Assembly: GCF_018024495.1 (NCBI RefSeq)
Contig: NZ_CP071696.1
Coordinates: forward strand, 310,001-374,000
Source: Agromyces archimandritae
GTDB taxonomy: Bacteria > Actinomycetota > Actinomycetes > Actinomycetales > Microbacteriaceae
Direction: 5' to 3'
Length of the DNA: 64,000 bases
Of this stretch, positions 8,061-17,837 are shown piece by piece. Numbering within the stretch: position 1 is the first letter of the stretch; every line of letters starts with the position of its first letter. The position numbers and the translations under genes are program-made. The notes beneath the pieces are model-generated. The model did no database searches, was not told where the DNA came from, and saw only the letters and a program-made list of their open reading frames with translations.

Positions 8061-9509
8061 GTGACTGAGAACACCGCCGTCGGTTTCCGCTCCGAGCGCG
8101 GGCCCGTGCTCATCGCCCTCATGCTCGCGACCGGGCTCATCGCGATCGATGCGACGATCCTCGCCACCGCGGTGCCGGCGGTCGTCAGGGATCTCGGCGC
8201 GTTCGAGCAGTTCCCGTGGCTGTTCTCGATCTACCTGCTCGCCCAGGCCGTGTCGGTGCCGATCTATTCGAAGCTCGCCGACACCTTCGGCCGCAAGCCG
8301 GTGATCCTCGCAGGCGTCGGCCTGTTCCTGCTCGGGTCGATCCTCTGCGGGTTCGCGTGGAGCATGACGAGCCTCATCCTGTTCCGCCTCGTGCAGGGCT
8401 TGGGGGCCGGGGCGATCGCGCCGATGAGCATGACGATCGTCGGCGACATCTACACGGTCGCCGAACGTGCGAAGGTGCAGGGGTACATCGCGAGCGTATG
8501 GGCGATCTCCTCGGTCGTAGGGCCTGCGCTCGGCGGCGTCTTCTCGCAGTTCGCGGACTGGCGGTGGATCTTCTTCGTGAACATCCCGCTGTGCCTCATC
8601 GCGGCGTGGGCGCTCACCCGCCGCTACCACGAGCATCTCGAACCGCGCCGGCACCGCATCGACTATGCGGGTGCGGTGCTGCTGACGATCGGGCTCGCGG
8701 CGGTCATCCTCGGCGTCCTGGAAGGCGGCAACGCCTGGGCGTGGTGGTCGCTGCCGAGCGTGCTCTGCTTCGGGATCGGCGCCGCGGCGCTCGCCGGCTT
8801 CGCGGCCGTGGAGCGGCGTGCGGCCGAACCGGTGCTTGACCTCGGCATCTTCCGCCGCCGACTGGTGGCGTCCACGACGCTGGTTTCGTTCGCGATCGGT
8901 GCGCTGCTGACGGGCGTGACGAGTTTCGTGCCGACGTATCTTGAGGTCTCGATCGGGGTCGTGCCGCTCCTGTCTGGGCTCGCGGTGGCCGGTCTCACGC
9001 TCGGCTGGCCGATCTCCGCATCGCTGGCCGGCCGCCTCTACCTGCGGATCGGTTTCCGTTCGACGGTGCTGATCGGCTCGCTCATCGCGCTCGCGGGGGC
9101 GGCGGCGCTCGCGGCCAGCGCGCCGTTCCCGAACCCGTGGACGGTCACGGCGATCGCGTTCGTCATCGGTTTCGGCCTCGGCTGGGTGGCCGCGCCGAGC
9201 CTCATCGCCGTGCAGGCCTCGGTCGGCTGGGGCGAACGGGGCGTGGTGACGGGCGCGAACGTGTTCGCCCGTTCGGCGGGTTCGGCGATCGGCGTCGCCG
9301 TCTACGGGGCGATCGCGAACAACGTCATCGCGGCCGGCGCCGGCGACCACGACCCGGCGACGATGATCCACGCGTCCGGGTCGGTGTTCATCGCGGCGGC
9401 CGTGACGGGCGTGCTGCTGCTGGCGTCGGGGGCGTGGATGCCGCGGGGCCCGGTCGCCGAGCATCCCCGAGTGGATGCCGCGGGCGCCCCGGCCGGCGAC
9501 CCGGCGTAA
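8061..9509 (+). CDS. MFS transporter, DHA2 (EmrB/QacA) drug-exporter type
   Basis: A 482-aa membrane protein with about 14 hydrophobic segments, the arrangement of the DHA2 drug:H+ antiporters. The family marks are the LADTFGRKPVILAG loop (motif A) after TM2, RLVQGLGAGAIAPM in TM4, and WRWIFFVNIPLCLIAAW after TM6, which is typical of EmrB/QacA proteins. I chose the GTG at 8061, because the reading frame further upstream is antisense-free run-in within poxB and the chosen start places the first TM at about residue 16. It starts 47 bp after poxB, so co-transcription is possible. The substrate is not predictable; export of toxic organic compounds is the family role. Confidence 0.85.
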   Translation: MTENTAVGFRSERGPVLIALMLATGLIAIDATILATAVPAVVRDLGAFEQFPWLFSIYLLAQAVSVPIYSKLADTFGRKPVILAGVGLFLLGSILCGFAWSMTSLILFRLVQGLGAGAIAPMSMTIVGDIYTVAERAKVQGYIASVWAISSVVGPALGGVFSQFADWRWIFFVNIPLCLIAAWALTRRYHEHLEPRRHRIDYAGAVLLTIGLAAVILGVLEGGNAWAWWSLPSVLCFGIGAAALAGFAAVERRAAEPVLDLGIFRRRLVASTTLVSFAIGALLTGVTSFVPTYLEVSIGVVPLLSGLAVAGLTLGWPISASLAGRLYLRIGFRSTVLIGSLIALAGAAALAASAPFPNPWTVTAIAFVIGFGLGWVAAPSLIAVQASVGWGERGVVTGANVFARSAGSAIGVAVYGAIANNVIAAGAGDHDPATMIHASGSVFIAAAVTGVLLLASGAWMPRGPVAEHPRVDAAGAPAGDPA

Positions 9510-9558
9510 CCGCGGGCTCCCCCCGGCGCGTGCGGGCCGTCGTGTCGGCGGGCGGCGT

Positions 9559-9570
9559 TAGCGTGTGGGC
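9559..9570 (+). promoter_or_regulatory. leaderless promoter of the GNAT gene
   Basis: TAGCGT (9559-9564) ends 6 nt before the ATG at 9571, so transcription would begin at or next to the start codon. No ribosome binding site is present, which supports a leaderless mRNA. Confidence 0.5.
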
Positions 9571-10176
9571 ATGAGCAGCGTCGACGCCCCCGCCCTCCGC
9601 ATCGTCTCGGCAGTGGAGGTGCCGTTCTCCGATGTCGAGGCGGTGTTCGGCACGCGCGGCGACCCGGCGGGGTGCTGGTGCCAGTGGTTCAAGCTCACGG
9701 GTGCGGCGATGGATGCCACGCCCGTCGCCGAACTCCGCGGCGCCCTCGAAGCCCAGATCCGGAGCGGCGGCGATCACGGCCCGGGCCTCATCGCCTACGA
9801 CGGCGGCACCCCGGTCGGCTGGTGCGCGATCGAGCCGCGCCCGCAGCTGCCGAGCGCCGCTCGTACCCGCATCGTGAAGGCGGGCACCGCGAACCCCGAC
9901 TTCGCCGACGAGGGCGTGTGGGTGCTCAGCTGCTTCGTCGTGCCGCGCGAGCATCGCCGCCGCGGCATCGGCGCCGCCCTCGCCCGCGCGGCCGGCGACT
10001 ACGCCCGCGAGCGCGGCGCCCGCGTGATCGAGGGCTACGCGGTCGATCCCGGCGCGCGGGCGAAGACCTCGGCGGCGGAGCTGTTCCACGGCAGCGTGTC
10101 GATGTTCGCCGGCGCCGGCTACGAGGAGGTCGCCCGCCCGAAACCCGACCGGGCGATCATGCAGCTCGTGCTCTAG
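9571..10176 (+). CDS. GNAT-family N-acetyltransferase
   Basis: A 201-aa cytoplasmic acetyltransferase of the GNAT fold, transferring acetyl from acetyl-CoA to an unknown amine. The acetyl-CoA-binding segment is the VLSCFVVPREHRRRGIGAAL region (about residues 114-133), with the R/Q-x-x-G-x-G/A-like loop RRRGIG. An N-terminal GCWCQWFK motif (about residues 31-38) and the final MQLVL strand match a subgroup of actinobacterial GNAT proteins. The ATG at 9571 is chosen over the GTG two codons upstream because a -10-like TAGCGT is spaced for a leaderless transcript. The stop overlaps the convergent regulator by 4 nt. Confidence 0.8.
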   Translation: MSSVDAPALRIVSAVEVPFSDVEAVFGTRGDPAGCWCQWFKLTGAAMDATPVAELRGALEAQIRSGGDHGPGLIAYDGGTPVGWCAIEPRPQLPSAARTRIVKAGTANPDFADEGVWVLSCFVVPREHRRRGIGAALARAAGDYARERGARVIEGYAVDPGARAKTSAAELFHGSVSMFAGAGYEEVARPKPDRAIMQLVL

Positions 10177-11006
10177 CGAGCCGGGGCGGTGGCACGGCGC
10201 GCGACGACGACCCGCACGCCGGCCTCCTTCAGCCGTTCGACATGCCGAGCGCTGGTGCCGGCGTCCACGACGACGGCGTCGAAGTCGGCGAGGGGGAGCA
10301 TGGCGTGCAGCGCCCGCTTGTCGAATTTCGTGTGGTCGGCGAGCAGGATGCGGGTTCCCGCCGCCTCGAACATCGCCCGTTTCACATCCACCGTTTCCTG
10401 CGTCTGGTGGAAGGCGATGTCGTCGGAGATCGCCGAGGTCGACATCAGCAGCACGTCCGCGCGCAGTTTCGCGAGCGTCGTCGTCGTGATCCGGCCCATG
10501 AAGGCGCTGCACCAGTTGTAATACTGGCCGCCGAGGCCGAGCAGGGTGATGCCGTTCGTGGCGCGCAGCTCGGCCATGATCGTGAGCGTGTTGGTGATGA
10601 CCGTCAGCGGTTTCTTGGCCTGCAGATGGGGTACGAGCTGCAGGGTCGTCGTCGAGTCGTCGAGGATGATCGCCTGGCCGGGTTCGATGAAGTCGGCCGC
10701 GGCCTGCGCGATCGCCTCCTTCTCGGCGAGCTGCCGACTCGAACGGTACACGTCGCTCGACTCGACGAGCGCAGAGGAGAGCGCCGTCGCGACCCCGCGG
10801 CTCTTGCGCAGCAGACCGCGGCCCTCGAGCTCGTCGAGGTCGCGATGCACGGTCATGATGCTGATGCCGAACCGTTCGGCGAGGTCCTCGATGCGTACCG
10901 CGCCCTCGGCCATCACGGCCTCGGTGATGGCCCGCTGCCGCGACGCCTGCCGGCTCTGACGAGAACCGGCGGTGCCCGCCGGGTCGATCTTCGACGAGAC
11001 TTCCAT
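10173..11006 (-). CDS. DeoR-family transcriptional regulator of the tetritol operon
   Basis: A 277-aa DeoR/GlpR-type regulator. The N-terminal winged helix (about residues 22-78) includes RQRAITEAVMAEGAVRIEDLAERF and ISIMTVHRDLDELEGRGLL, the family HTH signature. The C-terminal sugar-phosphate sensor domain has DDSTTTLQLV, VITNTLTIM and the GHTKFD-like LLADHTKFDKRAL. It is the last gene of the operon, 17 nt after the TIM-like isomerase, with an AAGGAA ribosome site before the ATG. A repressor that is relieved by a pathway phosphate ester is the usual DeoR mechanism; the palindrome at 19655-19675 is the obvious operator candidate. The effector identity is inferred. Confidence 0.85.
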   Translation of the reverse strand: MEVSSKIDPAGTAGSRQSRQASRQRAITEAVMAEGAVRIEDLAERFGISIMTVHRDLDELEGRGLLRKSRGVATALSSALVESSDVYRSSRQLAEKEAIAQAAADFIEPGQAIILDDSTTTLQLVPHLQAKKPLTVITNTLTIMAELRATNGITLLGLGGQYYNWCSAFMGRITTTTLAKLRADVLLMSTSAISDDIAFHQTQETVDVKRAMFEAAGTRILLADHTKFDKRALHAMLPLADFDAVVVDAGTSARHVERLKEAGVRVVVARRATAPAR

Positions 11007-11023
11007 CCGCCGTTCCTTCCTCG

Positions 11024-11818
11024 TCAGTTTCCAGGCGTCGTCGCTTCGTCGACGATGCGCGCAAGCTCGGCCGGATCGTGCGCGAAGCGGCCGAGGAACA
11101 GCCCGTCGACGATCCCCCCGAGGGCGCTCAGCGAACCGTGCTGCGCGCTTCCTCCATAGAGTACCGAGACCGATGCGAAGCGGCGGTCTCCGTCGAGTCC
11201 GTGCCGCAGGGCGGCCACGACCTCCGCGATGTGTTCGGCGGGGGCCGGATCGGGCATCCCGATCGCCCATACCGGCTCGTAGGCGACGATGAGCTCGGCC
11301 GGTTCGGAGGCGCGGAGGCCGTCGAGCGCGGAGGCGAGTTGCGCGGTGGATGCCGCGGCGGCATCCACCGGCGAGACCCGCTCGTGTTCGCCGACGCACA
11401 GCACGGGGGTCAGGCCGTTGCGCACGGCGGCCTGCAGCTTGGCGCGCACCGTGTCCTCGTCCTCGCCGAAGCCGAGGCGTCGTTCGACGTGTCCGACCTC
11501 CACGAGGCGGCAGCCGGCGGCGGCGAGGTCGGCACCGCTGATCTCGCCCGTGTAGGCTCCCCGGTCATGCATCGAGAGGTCTTGCGCACCGAGTTCGACA
11601 CGGGTGCCCGCGAGGGCTTCGCGCACCGCCGGAAGGGCCGGCAGCGACGGCAGTGCGAAGAGACGCACGCGGCCGTCGGCGACGGCGGGATGCCGGCGGG
11701 CGACGTCGGCGACGCCCCTGGCCCATGCGGCGCTGCGGTCGAGGTCGAGATAGAGCTTCAGGCTGACGCCGAGGAGGGTCGGCCGGTTCGGTGCAGTGGT
11801 GGGGCGAAGATCACTCAC
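11024..11818 (-). CDS. lerI: TIM-like isomerase, probable L-erythrulose-1-phosphate isomerase
   Basis: A 264-aa triosephosphate-isomerase-family protein. The catalytic Lys (K21 in GVSLKLYLD), His (H110 in VEVGHVERR) and Glu (E181 in [10 protein letters not shown]) are all present, but the classic Asn of GNWK is replaced (GVSLK), as in isomerases of four-carbon sugar phosphates. Since glycolytic tpiA normally sits with gap-pgk, this paralogue in a kinase/RpiB/ABC operon is best read as the L-erythrulose 1-phosphate to D-erythrulose 4-phosphate isomerase described in the Mycobacterium smegmatis tetritol pathways. The GTG start overlaps the RpiB-like gene's stop by 8 nt, so it is coupled. The substrate is inferred from context, not shown. 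Confidence 0.75.
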   Translation of the reverse strand: MSDLRPTTAPNRPTLLGVSLKLYLDLDRSAAWARGVADVARRHPAVADGRVRLFALPSLPALPAVREALAGTRVELGAQDLSMHDRGAYTGEISGADLAAAGCRLVEVGHVERRLGFGEDEDTVRAKLQAAVRNGLTPVLCVGEHERVSPVDAAAASTAQLASALDGLRASEPAELIVAYEPVWAIGMPDPAPAEHIAEVVAALRHGLDGDRRFASVSVLYGGSAQHGSLSALGGIVDGLFLGRFAHDPAELARIVDEATTPGN

Positions 11819-12284
11819 TGCGACCGGTCTGTTCGTATTGCGTGAGCACCGCGACCTTGCCCGCCGAGGCCGATCCGTCGTCGAACTCGTAGCCGAGCCA
11901 CTCCCCCGCCAGGCGCCGTGCGAGTTCGAGGCCGATGACCCGCTGGCCGAAGGTGAGCACTTGGGCGTCGTTGCTCATCACGGCGCGTTCGACGCTGTAG
12001 CTGTCGTGCGCGGTGACGGCACGGATGCCGGGCACCTTGTTCGCGGAGATCGCCACCCCGAGCCCGGTGCCGCAGACGAGCAGCGCCCGGTCGGCTTTGC
12101 CGTCGCGGATGAGTTCGGCGGCCGCGATCGCGACGCGCGGGTATGGTGCGTGGCCGTCCGCGTCGACGCCGACGTCGATGAGCTCGACGACGCGGTCGTC
12201 GCCTTCCAGGTCGGCCTTCAGGGCCTCCTTGTAGGCGTATCCGGCGTCGTCGGATCCGACGGCGATCCTCCATGCGAGGCTCAT
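11811..12284 (-). CDS. derI: RpiB/LacAB-family isomerase, probable D-erythrulose-4-phosphate isomerase
   Basis: A 157-aa RpiB-fold isomerase. Visible motifs are [10 protein letters not shown] (residues 10-19), the catalytic Cys in [14 protein letters not shown] (C71), GIRAVTAHD with the ring-opening His, and FGQRVIG near the C-terminus. RpiB-type enzymes interconvert aldose and ketose phosphates; in tetritol operons this member makes D-erythrose 4-phosphate from D-erythrulose 4-phosphate, which then enters the pentose phosphate pathway. The ATG overlaps the kinase stop (ATGA), and the stop overlaps the TIM-like gene. Ribose-5-phosphate isomerase activity cannot be excluded from sequence alone. 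Confidence 0.75.
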   Translation of the reverse strand: MSLAWRIAVGSDDAGYAYKEALKADLEGDDRVVELIDVGVDADGHAPYPRVAIAAAELIRDGKADRALLVCGTGLGVAISANKVPGIRAVTAHDSYSVERAVMSNDAQVLTFGQRVIGLELARRLAGEWLGYEFDDGSASAGKVAVLTQYEQTGRSE

Positions 12285-14053
12285 GTTTCCTCCTTGTCGG
12301 CGAGCACACGGGCGGCGAGCACGCGAGCTGCGGCGTTCATCGCGAGCGCGAACGAGATCGCGCCCGGGTCCGGGGTGCCGACGCTCTTGGCGGCGTGGGG
12401 CCGTGCCCGCCCGAGGCGCGGTACGAGCAGGGCGGTGGCGTCGGCGGCGGTCTGCGCGTCCTGCGCGGCGCCGTCCCAGGCGGCGGCGAGGGTCTCGCCG
12501 GCGTCGATGCGGCGGCGGAGCGATTCCGCGAAGGGCACGAGCGCGTCGACGAGGGTCTTGTCGCCGGGCTCGGCCTTGCCGGCGCTCTGCACGACGGCGC
12601 GGGCGGCATCGACGGCGGCGGCGACGGCGGATGCGTCGGGCGCCTCCGCATCGCCGATACGCAGCCCTGCGGCACGGAGGCCTGCGCCCCAGAGCGCACC
12701 GGAGGTGCCGCCGCCCTGGTCGGCCCATGCGTCGCCCGCACGGGCGAGCACCGTGCCGGCGCCGGCGATCGCGAGCTGCCCGTGCCCTGCGGCGGCCGCG
12801 GCGGCGCGCGAACCGCGCTGCATGCCGATGCCGTGGTCGCCGTCGCCGGCGATCGCGTCGAGGCGCCCGAGGGCGTCGGCTTCGGCGTCGAGGGTCTCGC
12901 GGAGCGCGTCGAGAATGCGGCGCACGGTGCCGGCTGCGGCGATGGATGCCTCGCTTCCGGCTGCGACGATGAGCGGCTCGTCCTCGTCGAGGGCCTCGGC
13001 GGTGTCCGCGTCGAGGGCCTCGGTGGCCGCGGCGGCCGCGGCATCCACGACCCCCTTCCGGTATGCAGGCGCGTACGCGGGCGACGACCAGGCCCGTTCG
13101 AGTTCGTCGTCGAGCCAGAATAGGGTGAGCGAGACGCCGGCCATCTCGAAGCTCGTCGCATACTCCCCCACCTCGGGGTCGACGATCACGACGCCGGCGG
13201 CCTCGAGTTCGCGCGCCACGGTGCCGTAGATGACGAACAGTTCCTCCGACTTCACGGCGCCGAGACCGTTCAGCACGACCGCGACGCGGGCACCGCGGGC
13301 ATCCGGCACGTCATCGGGCCGTTCGGCGAGGAGCTCTGCGACGAACATGCGGCCGAGCTCGTCGGCGCTCGGCCGCGGCCGGATGTCGATGCCGGGTTCG
13401 CCGTGGATGCCCATGCCGACGCCCATCTGCCCGGCCGGAACGGTGAAGAGCGGTTCGCCAGCGCCCGGCAGGGTGCAGCCTGAGAAGGCGACGCCGAGCG
13501 AGCGGGTGCGTTCGTTGGCGTGCGAGGCGAGGTCGAAGACGCCATCGAGATCGTGGCCGGCCTCCGCCGCCCAGGACGCGGCACGGAACACGGTGAGATC
13601 ACCGGCGATGCCCCGGCGCTTCTCGCGCTCCTCGCGACCGGCGCTGAAGATGTCGTCCGTGACACGCACGGTGCGGCATGGGATGCCCTCGGCATGCAGT
13701 TGCGCCTCCGCCGCATCGAAGTTCAGCACGTCGCCGGCGTAGTTGCCGTAGCTCAGCAGTACGCCCGCGTCGGATGCGACGGCCCGTGCGACGCCGTGCA
13801 CGCGGTGGGCGCTCGGTGAGGCGAAGACGTCGCCCATCGCGGCGCCGTGCGCGAGGCCGGGGCCGACGAGGCCCGCGAAGGCCGGATAGTGGCCCGATCC
13901 GCCGCCGATGACGACCGCGACCTGGCCGGCCGGCGTCGCGCCGGCCCGGGCGACGCCGCCGGGTACCCGGCGCACGAGCGAACGGTGCGCGGCGACGAAG
14001 CCGGCCGCGGCCTCCTCGGCGAAGTCCGTCGGGTCGTTGATGACGTAACTCAT
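12281..14053 (-). CDS. lerK: dihydroxyacetone-kinase family protein (DhaK-DhaL fusion), probable L-erythrulose kinase
   Basis: A 590-aa ATP-dependent ketose kinase with fused DhaK (about 1-330) and DhaL (about 375-590) domains. DhaK shows [27 protein letters not shown] and the substrate-binding His region [11 protein letters not shown]. DhaL shows the Mg-ATP-binding [12 protein letters not shown] and [15 protein letters not shown]. The single-chain layout is that of ATP-dependent rather than PTS-dependent kinases. In an operon with an alcohol dehydrogenase, a TIM-like and an RpiB-like isomerase, phosphorylation of L-erythrulose at C1 is the expected reaction; dihydroxyacetone is a possible side substrate. 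An AGGAGA ribosome site precedes the ATG. The gene follows the binding-protein gene after 67 nt. Confidence 0.8.
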   Translation of the reverse strand: MSYVINDPTDFAEEAAAGFVAAHRSLVRRVPGGVARAGATPAGQVAVVIGGGSGHYPAFAGLVGPGLAHGAAMGDVFASPSAHRVHGVARAVASDAGVLLSYGNYAGDVLNFDAAEAQLHAEGIPCRTVRVTDDIFSAGREEREKRRGIAGDLTVFRAASWAAEAGHDLDGVFDLASHANERTRSLGVAFSGCTLPGAGEPLFTVPAGQMGVGMGIHGEPGIDIRPRPSADELGRMFVAELLAERPDDVPDARGARVAVVLNGLGAVKSEELFVIYGTVARELEAAGVVIVDPEVGEYATSFEMAGVSLTLFWLDDELERAWSSPAYAPAYRKGVVDAAAAAATEALDADTAEALDEDEPLIVAAGSEASIAAAGTVRRILDALRETLDAEADALGRLDAIAGDGDHGIGMQRGSRAAAAAAGHGQLAIAGAGTVLARAGDAWADQGGGTSGALWGAGLRAAGLRIGDAEAPDASAVAAAVDAARAVVQSAGKAEPGDKTLVDALVPFAESLRRRIDAGETLAAAWDGAAQDAQTAADATALLVPRLGRARPHAAKSVGTPDPGAISFALAMNAAARVLAARVLADKEET

Positions 14054-14120
14054 GATCTCTCCTGGGGGATGGTCGGGCGGGCGGATGCCGGGCACCCGCC
14101 CGCCCGTGCGGCGGGCCGGC

Positions 14121-15104
14121 TCAGCCGGAGAAGGTGAAGTCCGCCGTCATCCCGTCGACGTTGTCCTTCGTGATGAGCACGCAGTCGAAGGACTGCTTCT
14201 CGGTTTCGGGCGCCGTGCCGGTGCGGATGAACTCGTCGGCGAGCTTGACGGCTTCCTCCGAGAACACGGCGACGGGCTGCAGCACCGTGTATGCGAGCTC
14301 GCCCGATCTGACGGCCTCGACCGCGTCGGGCGAGCCGTCGAAGCCGCCGACGACGACGCCGTCGAGCTTCTTCGACTCCTTGAGCGCGGCGATCGCGCCG
14401 AGGGCCATCTCGTCGTTGCCGGACATGACGCCGGCGATGTCGGCGTTGGCCTGCAGCAGCGACTGCATCTTGTCGTGGCCCTTGGTGCGATCCCAGTCGG
14501 CGACCTCCTTGCCGACCTGTTGCAGCTCGGGGTACTGGCCGAGCACGGTGGTGAAGCCGTTCGAGCGGGTCTGCGCGTTGTTGTCGGACGGAGCGCCGAA
14601 GAGCTCGACGTAGTTGCCGGCCTCGCCCATCTGCGTGACCCATTCCTGCGCGCCGATCGCGGCGCCCTGGGCGTTGTTGGAGACGAGCTGCGCCTTCGCG
14701 AGGCCTGCCTCGTTGATCTCGGCGTTCACGAGGAACACCGGGATGCCGGCGGCATCGGCCTTCTTGACGGCCGCGATCGAGCCGTCGGCGTTGGCCGGGT
14801 CGAGGATGATGGCCTTCGACTTGCTGGAGATCGCGGTGTCGATGAGGGTGTTCTCGGTGTTGGCGTCGCCCTTGTGGGCGGCGACCTTCGTCTCGTAGCC
14901 GAGGTCCTTCGCGGCGGCCGCCGCAACGTCGCCCTCGGTCTTCCAGTACGGGTTCGACGGGTCGTTGACGATGATCGTGATGAGGCCGCCGGCCTCGCCG
15001 TCGCCTGCGTCGCTCCCGTCGGCGCTCCCACCGGAGCAGGCGGTGAGGCCGAGGACGAGCGCGCCGGCCGCGGCGAGCGTCGCGAACGCCTTGTTGCGCA
15101 TCAT
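14121..15104 (-). CDS. sugar ABC transporter substrate-binding lipoprotein
   Basis: A 327-aa periplasmic-binding-protein of the ribose/RbsB-like family, anchored to the outer face of the membrane as a lipoprotein. The signal peptide ends with a lipobox LTAC at residues 20-23, so Cys23 is the lipidation site, followed by a Gly/Ser/Asp-rich linker. The mature part has the type I fold signature IIVNDPSNPYWKTEGD, AIILDPANADGS and GVVVGGFDGSPDAVEAV. An AAAGGA ribosome site lies 7 nt before the first of two ATGs. It is the recognition component of the importer encoded by the next two upstream genes; a four-carbon polyol is the likely ligand by context. Confidence 0.85.
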   Translation of the reverse strand: MMRNKAFATLAAAGALVLGLTACSGGSADGSDAGDGEAGGLITIIVNDPSNPYWKTEGDVAAAAAKDLGYETKVAAHKGDANTENTLIDTAISSKSKAIILDPANADGSIAAVKKADAAGIPVFLVNAEINEAGLAKAQLVSNNAQGAAIGAQEWVTQMGEAGNYVELFGAPSDNNAQTRSNGFTTVLGQYPELQQVGKEVADWDRTKGHDKMQSLLQANADIAGVMSGNDEMALGAIAALKESKKLDGVVVGGFDGSPDAVEAVRSGELAYTVLQPVAVFSEEAVKLADEFIRTGTAPETEKQSFDCVLITKDNVDGMTADFTFSG

Positions 15105-15154
15105 GGTTGGATCCTTTCTGCGTGGTTCGGCAGCGGTCTTCGATGCCGATGTGG

Positions 15155-16291
15155 TCAGCGGGTCTCGGCGGGCGCCGGGGCCTCCTGAACCGGGGTGGGG
15201 TCGGTGGATGCCGGCCCGCCCGGCGCGGGCGGCGCCGGCGGTGCGGCCGGGCGCTTGCGGCGGCCGTACTGCAGGGTGTTCAGCAGCACGGCGACGACGA
15301 TCACGGCACCCATGAACACCATCTGCCAGTAGGCGGAGACGCCGACGATCACGAGCCCGTCGGAGAGGAAGCCGATGACGAAGGCGCCGAGCAGGGTGCC
15401 GCGCACGTTGCCGCGGCCACCGGTGAGGGCCGCGCCGCCGATGACGACGGCGGCGATCGCGGTGAGTTCGTAGCTGTCGCCGGCGGTGGGGCTTGCGCTC
15501 GTCAGCGTCGAGGCGAGGATGAGCCCGGCGATCGCGGCGCAGATCCCGGAGCCGACGTAGACCCACACCTTGACCCGCTTCACGGGCACGCCCGAAAGCT
15601 CGGCGGCCCGTTCGTTGCCGCCGGAGGCGTACAGCCAGCGGCCCCATTTGGTGCGGCCGAGCACGAAGCCGAGCACGAGCGCGACGACGATCATGATGAT
15701 GACGCCGATCGGGATGTTCAGGATGCGGTTGAAGCCGAGCCATTCGAAGCCCGTGTTGCCGAGGGCCTCCTCGCCGGCGAGGTCGTTGATGGTCAGCCCG
15801 TCGGTCATGAGCAGGGCGAGCCCGCGGACGGCGTAGAGCATCCCGAGCGTCGCGACGAAGGGCGCCACCTTGAACCGGGCGACGAGGATGCCGTTGACGA
15901 GGCCGACAAGGGCGCCGATGCCGACCGAGAGCAGCACGACGACCGGCACGCTCGGCACGAGCGTGATCCCGAGGAGGTGGATGGGCACTCCCTGCAGCAG
16001 GAAGCCGGCGATGATCGCCGAGAAGCCGAGCGTCGAGCCGACCGAGAGGTCGATGCCGCCGTTCAGGATCACCAGCAGCATCCCCATGCCGAGCATGGCG
16101 TAGATGGCCACATGCGAGGCCATGATGAGGAGGTTCTCGACCGTCAGGTAGTTCGGGGAGAGGATCGAGAACACCACGATGATGAGGATGAGTGCGAGGA
16201 AGGCGCGGCCTTCGACGAGGAGTTTCGCGGCCGAGAACCGCTTCTTGCGTTCGATGACGGTGGTCGTCGTCGTCGTCGTCGTTGTCGTCAT
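15155..16291 (-). CDS. sugar ABC transporter permease (RbsC-like)
   Basis: A 378-aa polytopic membrane protein of the ribose/xylose permease family, with about ten hydrophobic segments and the characteristic VILNGGIDLSVGSTLGF region (cytoplasmic coupling region of RbsC-like permeases) and AALTGGRGNVRGTLLGA near the C-terminal half. The N-terminus is unusual: after Met come ten consecutive Thr residues, encoded by an ACG/ACA microsatellite at about 16262-16288, followed by a basic segment ERKKR before the first TM. The C-terminus is Pro/Ala-rich. It lies 22 nt after the ATPase gene and 50 nt before the binding-protein gene, and would form the homodimeric channel. Confidence 0.85.
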   Translation of the reverse strand: MTTTTTTTTTTVIERKKRFSAAKLLVEGRAFLALILIIVVFSILSPNYLTVENLLIMASHVAIYAMLGMGMLLVILNGGIDLSVGSTLGFSAIIAGFLLQGVPIHLLGITLVPSVPVVVLLSVGIGALVGLVNGILVARFKVAPFVATLGMLYAVRGLALLMTDGLTINDLAGEEALGNTGFEWLGFNRILNIPIGVIIMIVVALVLGFVLGRTKWGRWLYASGGNERAAELSGVPVKRVKVWVYVGSGICAAIAGLILASTLTSASPTAGDSYELTAIAAVVIGGAALTGGRGNVRGTLLGAFVIGFLSDGLVIVGVSAYWQMVFMGAVIVVAVLLNTLQYGRRKRPAAPPAPPAPGGPASTDPTPVQEAPAPAETR

Positions 16292-16313
16292 TGTCGTCGG
16301 ATCCGTTCTGGGC

Positions 16314-17837
16314 TCAGGCCGCCACGGCCTCGCCGGAGGCCGCCATGATCATGTCCTTGCTCGCCTCGGGCGTGAACTCGGCCGAGATCCGACCGCGTCG
16401 CATCACGATGATCCGGTGGGCGATGCTCAGGCACTCGCCGACCTCCGAGGTGGAGTAGACGACGGCGAGGCCCTGCCGGGCACGGGCGGCGAGCAGGCGG
16501 AAGACCTCCGCCTTCGCACCGACGTCGATGCCGCGGCTGGGTTCGTCCAGCAGCATGACCCGCGGCGAGGTGCCGACGATCTTGCCGATGACGACCTTCT
16601 GCTGGTTGCCGCCCGAAAGGGCGCCGACGGGCAGCTCCGGCCCGGGCGTCTTGACGGTGACGGCGGTGATGAGTTCCCGGGCGCGCCCGCGTTCGCGGCG
16701 GCGGGAGACCATGCCGTGTTCGAGGTCGTCGTCGAGGCTCGCGAGGGTCAGGTTGGTGCCGACATCGAAGGTCTGCACGAGGCCGTCCTGCTGACGGTCC
16801 TCGGGCACGAGGCCGACGCCGGCGGCGAGGCGTTCGGCGATCGTGTCGCCGAGGATCGAGCGGCCGTCGAGCCGGATGCTTCCGCCGGCGACGGCTTCGC
16901 GCCCGGCGATCGCCTCGAGCAGTTCGGTGCGGCCGGCGCCCATGAGCCCGTAGATGCAGACGATCTCCCCGGCGCGAACCTCGAGGTCGAGGCCGTCGAC
17001 GACGGCGCGTTCGGGGTTCTCGCGGTCGAGCACGGTGACGCCCTCGACGCTCAGCACCGGCTCGCCGAACGCGTAGCCGGTCGGCGGCGAGCCGAGGTCG
17101 AAATCGTCGCCGACCATGTTCCGCACGATCCATTCGAGGTCGATGTCGGCGCGTTCGCCGCGGGCGGTCATGGTGCCGTCGCGCAGCACCACGGCGTGGT
17201 CGGTGATCTCGAGGGCTTCCTCGAGGTGGTGCGAGATGTAGACGATCGCGACTCCGCGAGCCAGCAGCTCGCGGATGATGCCGAAGAGCACCTCGACCTC
17301 GACCGCGGCGAGGGCGGAGGTCGGCTCGTCCATGATGAGGATGCGGGAGTCGACCGAGAGCGCGCGAGCGATCTCGACGATCTGCTGCTGGCCGACGCGG
17401 AGGTCGGAGACGAGTGCGTCGGCGGGGATCGGCAGTCGCATCTCGGCGAGCAGCGCCTCGGCCTGCCGGGTCTCCTCGGCGTAGTCGATGCCGAACGGGC
17501 CTCCGATCTCGCGCCCCATGAAGATGTTGTCCCGCACGGTGAGGTTGGGGGCGAGGCTCAGCTCCTGGTGGATGATCGAGATCCCGCGATCGCGTGCCTC
17601 GCTCGTGCTGGCGAGCACGACGGGTTCGCCGTCGAGGAGGATCTCGCCCGAGCTCGGCTGTTCGACGCCGGAGAGGATCTTCATGAGCGTCGACTTGCCG
17701 GCGCCGTTCTCGCCGAACAGGGTCGTGACGGTGCCGGGCCGGATGGCGAAGGTGACGCCTTTCAGGGCGCGCGTGCCGCCGTAGTCCTTCACGATGTCGC
17801 GGCCCTCGAGCACCGGGGCCTCGTGCTCGGCGCTCAT
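16314..17837 (-). CDS. sugar ABC transporter ATP-binding protein (RbsA-like, duplicated NBD)
   Basis: A 507-aa ATPase with two nucleotide-binding domains. The first carries Walker A GENGAGKST, the signature region LRVGQQQIVEIARAL and Walker [16 protein letters not shown]. The second has a degenerate Walker A (YGLMGAGRTELLE), the signature LSGGNQQKVVIGK and Walker B VMLLDEPSRGIDVGAK; loss of the canonical Walker A in the second half is normal for RbsA-type proteins. I chose the ATG at 17837 because it overlaps the DUF2291 gene's stop (ATGA); an in-frame start 11 codons upstream would lie inside that gene. It energises uptake with the downstream permease. Confidence 0.88.
   Translation of the reverse strand: MSAEHEAPVLEGRDIVKDYGGTRALKGVTFAIRPGTVTTLFGENGAGKSTLMKILSGVEQPSSGEILLDGEPVVLASTSEARDRGISIIHQELSLAPNLTVRDNIFMGREIGGPFGIDYAEETRQAEALLAEMRLPIPADALVSDLRVGQQQIVEIARALSVDSRILIMDEPTSALAAVEVEVLFGIIRELLARGVAIVYISHHLEEALEITDHAVVLRDGTMTARGERADIDLEWIVRNMVGDDFDLGSPPTGYAFGEPVLSVEGVTVLDRENPERAVVDGLDLEVRAGEIVCIYGLMGAGRTELLEAIAGREAVAGGSIRLDGRSILGDTIAERLAAGVGLVPEDRQQDGLVQTFDVGTNLTLASLDDDLEHGMVSRRRERGRARELITAVTVKTPGPELPVGALSGGNQQKVVIGKIVGTSPRVMLLDEPSRGIDVGAKAEVFRLLAARARQGLAVVYSTSEVGECLSIAHRIIVMRRGRISAEFTPEASKDMIMAASGEAVAA

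Noticed and set aside
14121..15743. Long form of the binding protein starting inside the permease gene
   Set aside because: The signal peptide and ribosome site at 15104 define the real start.
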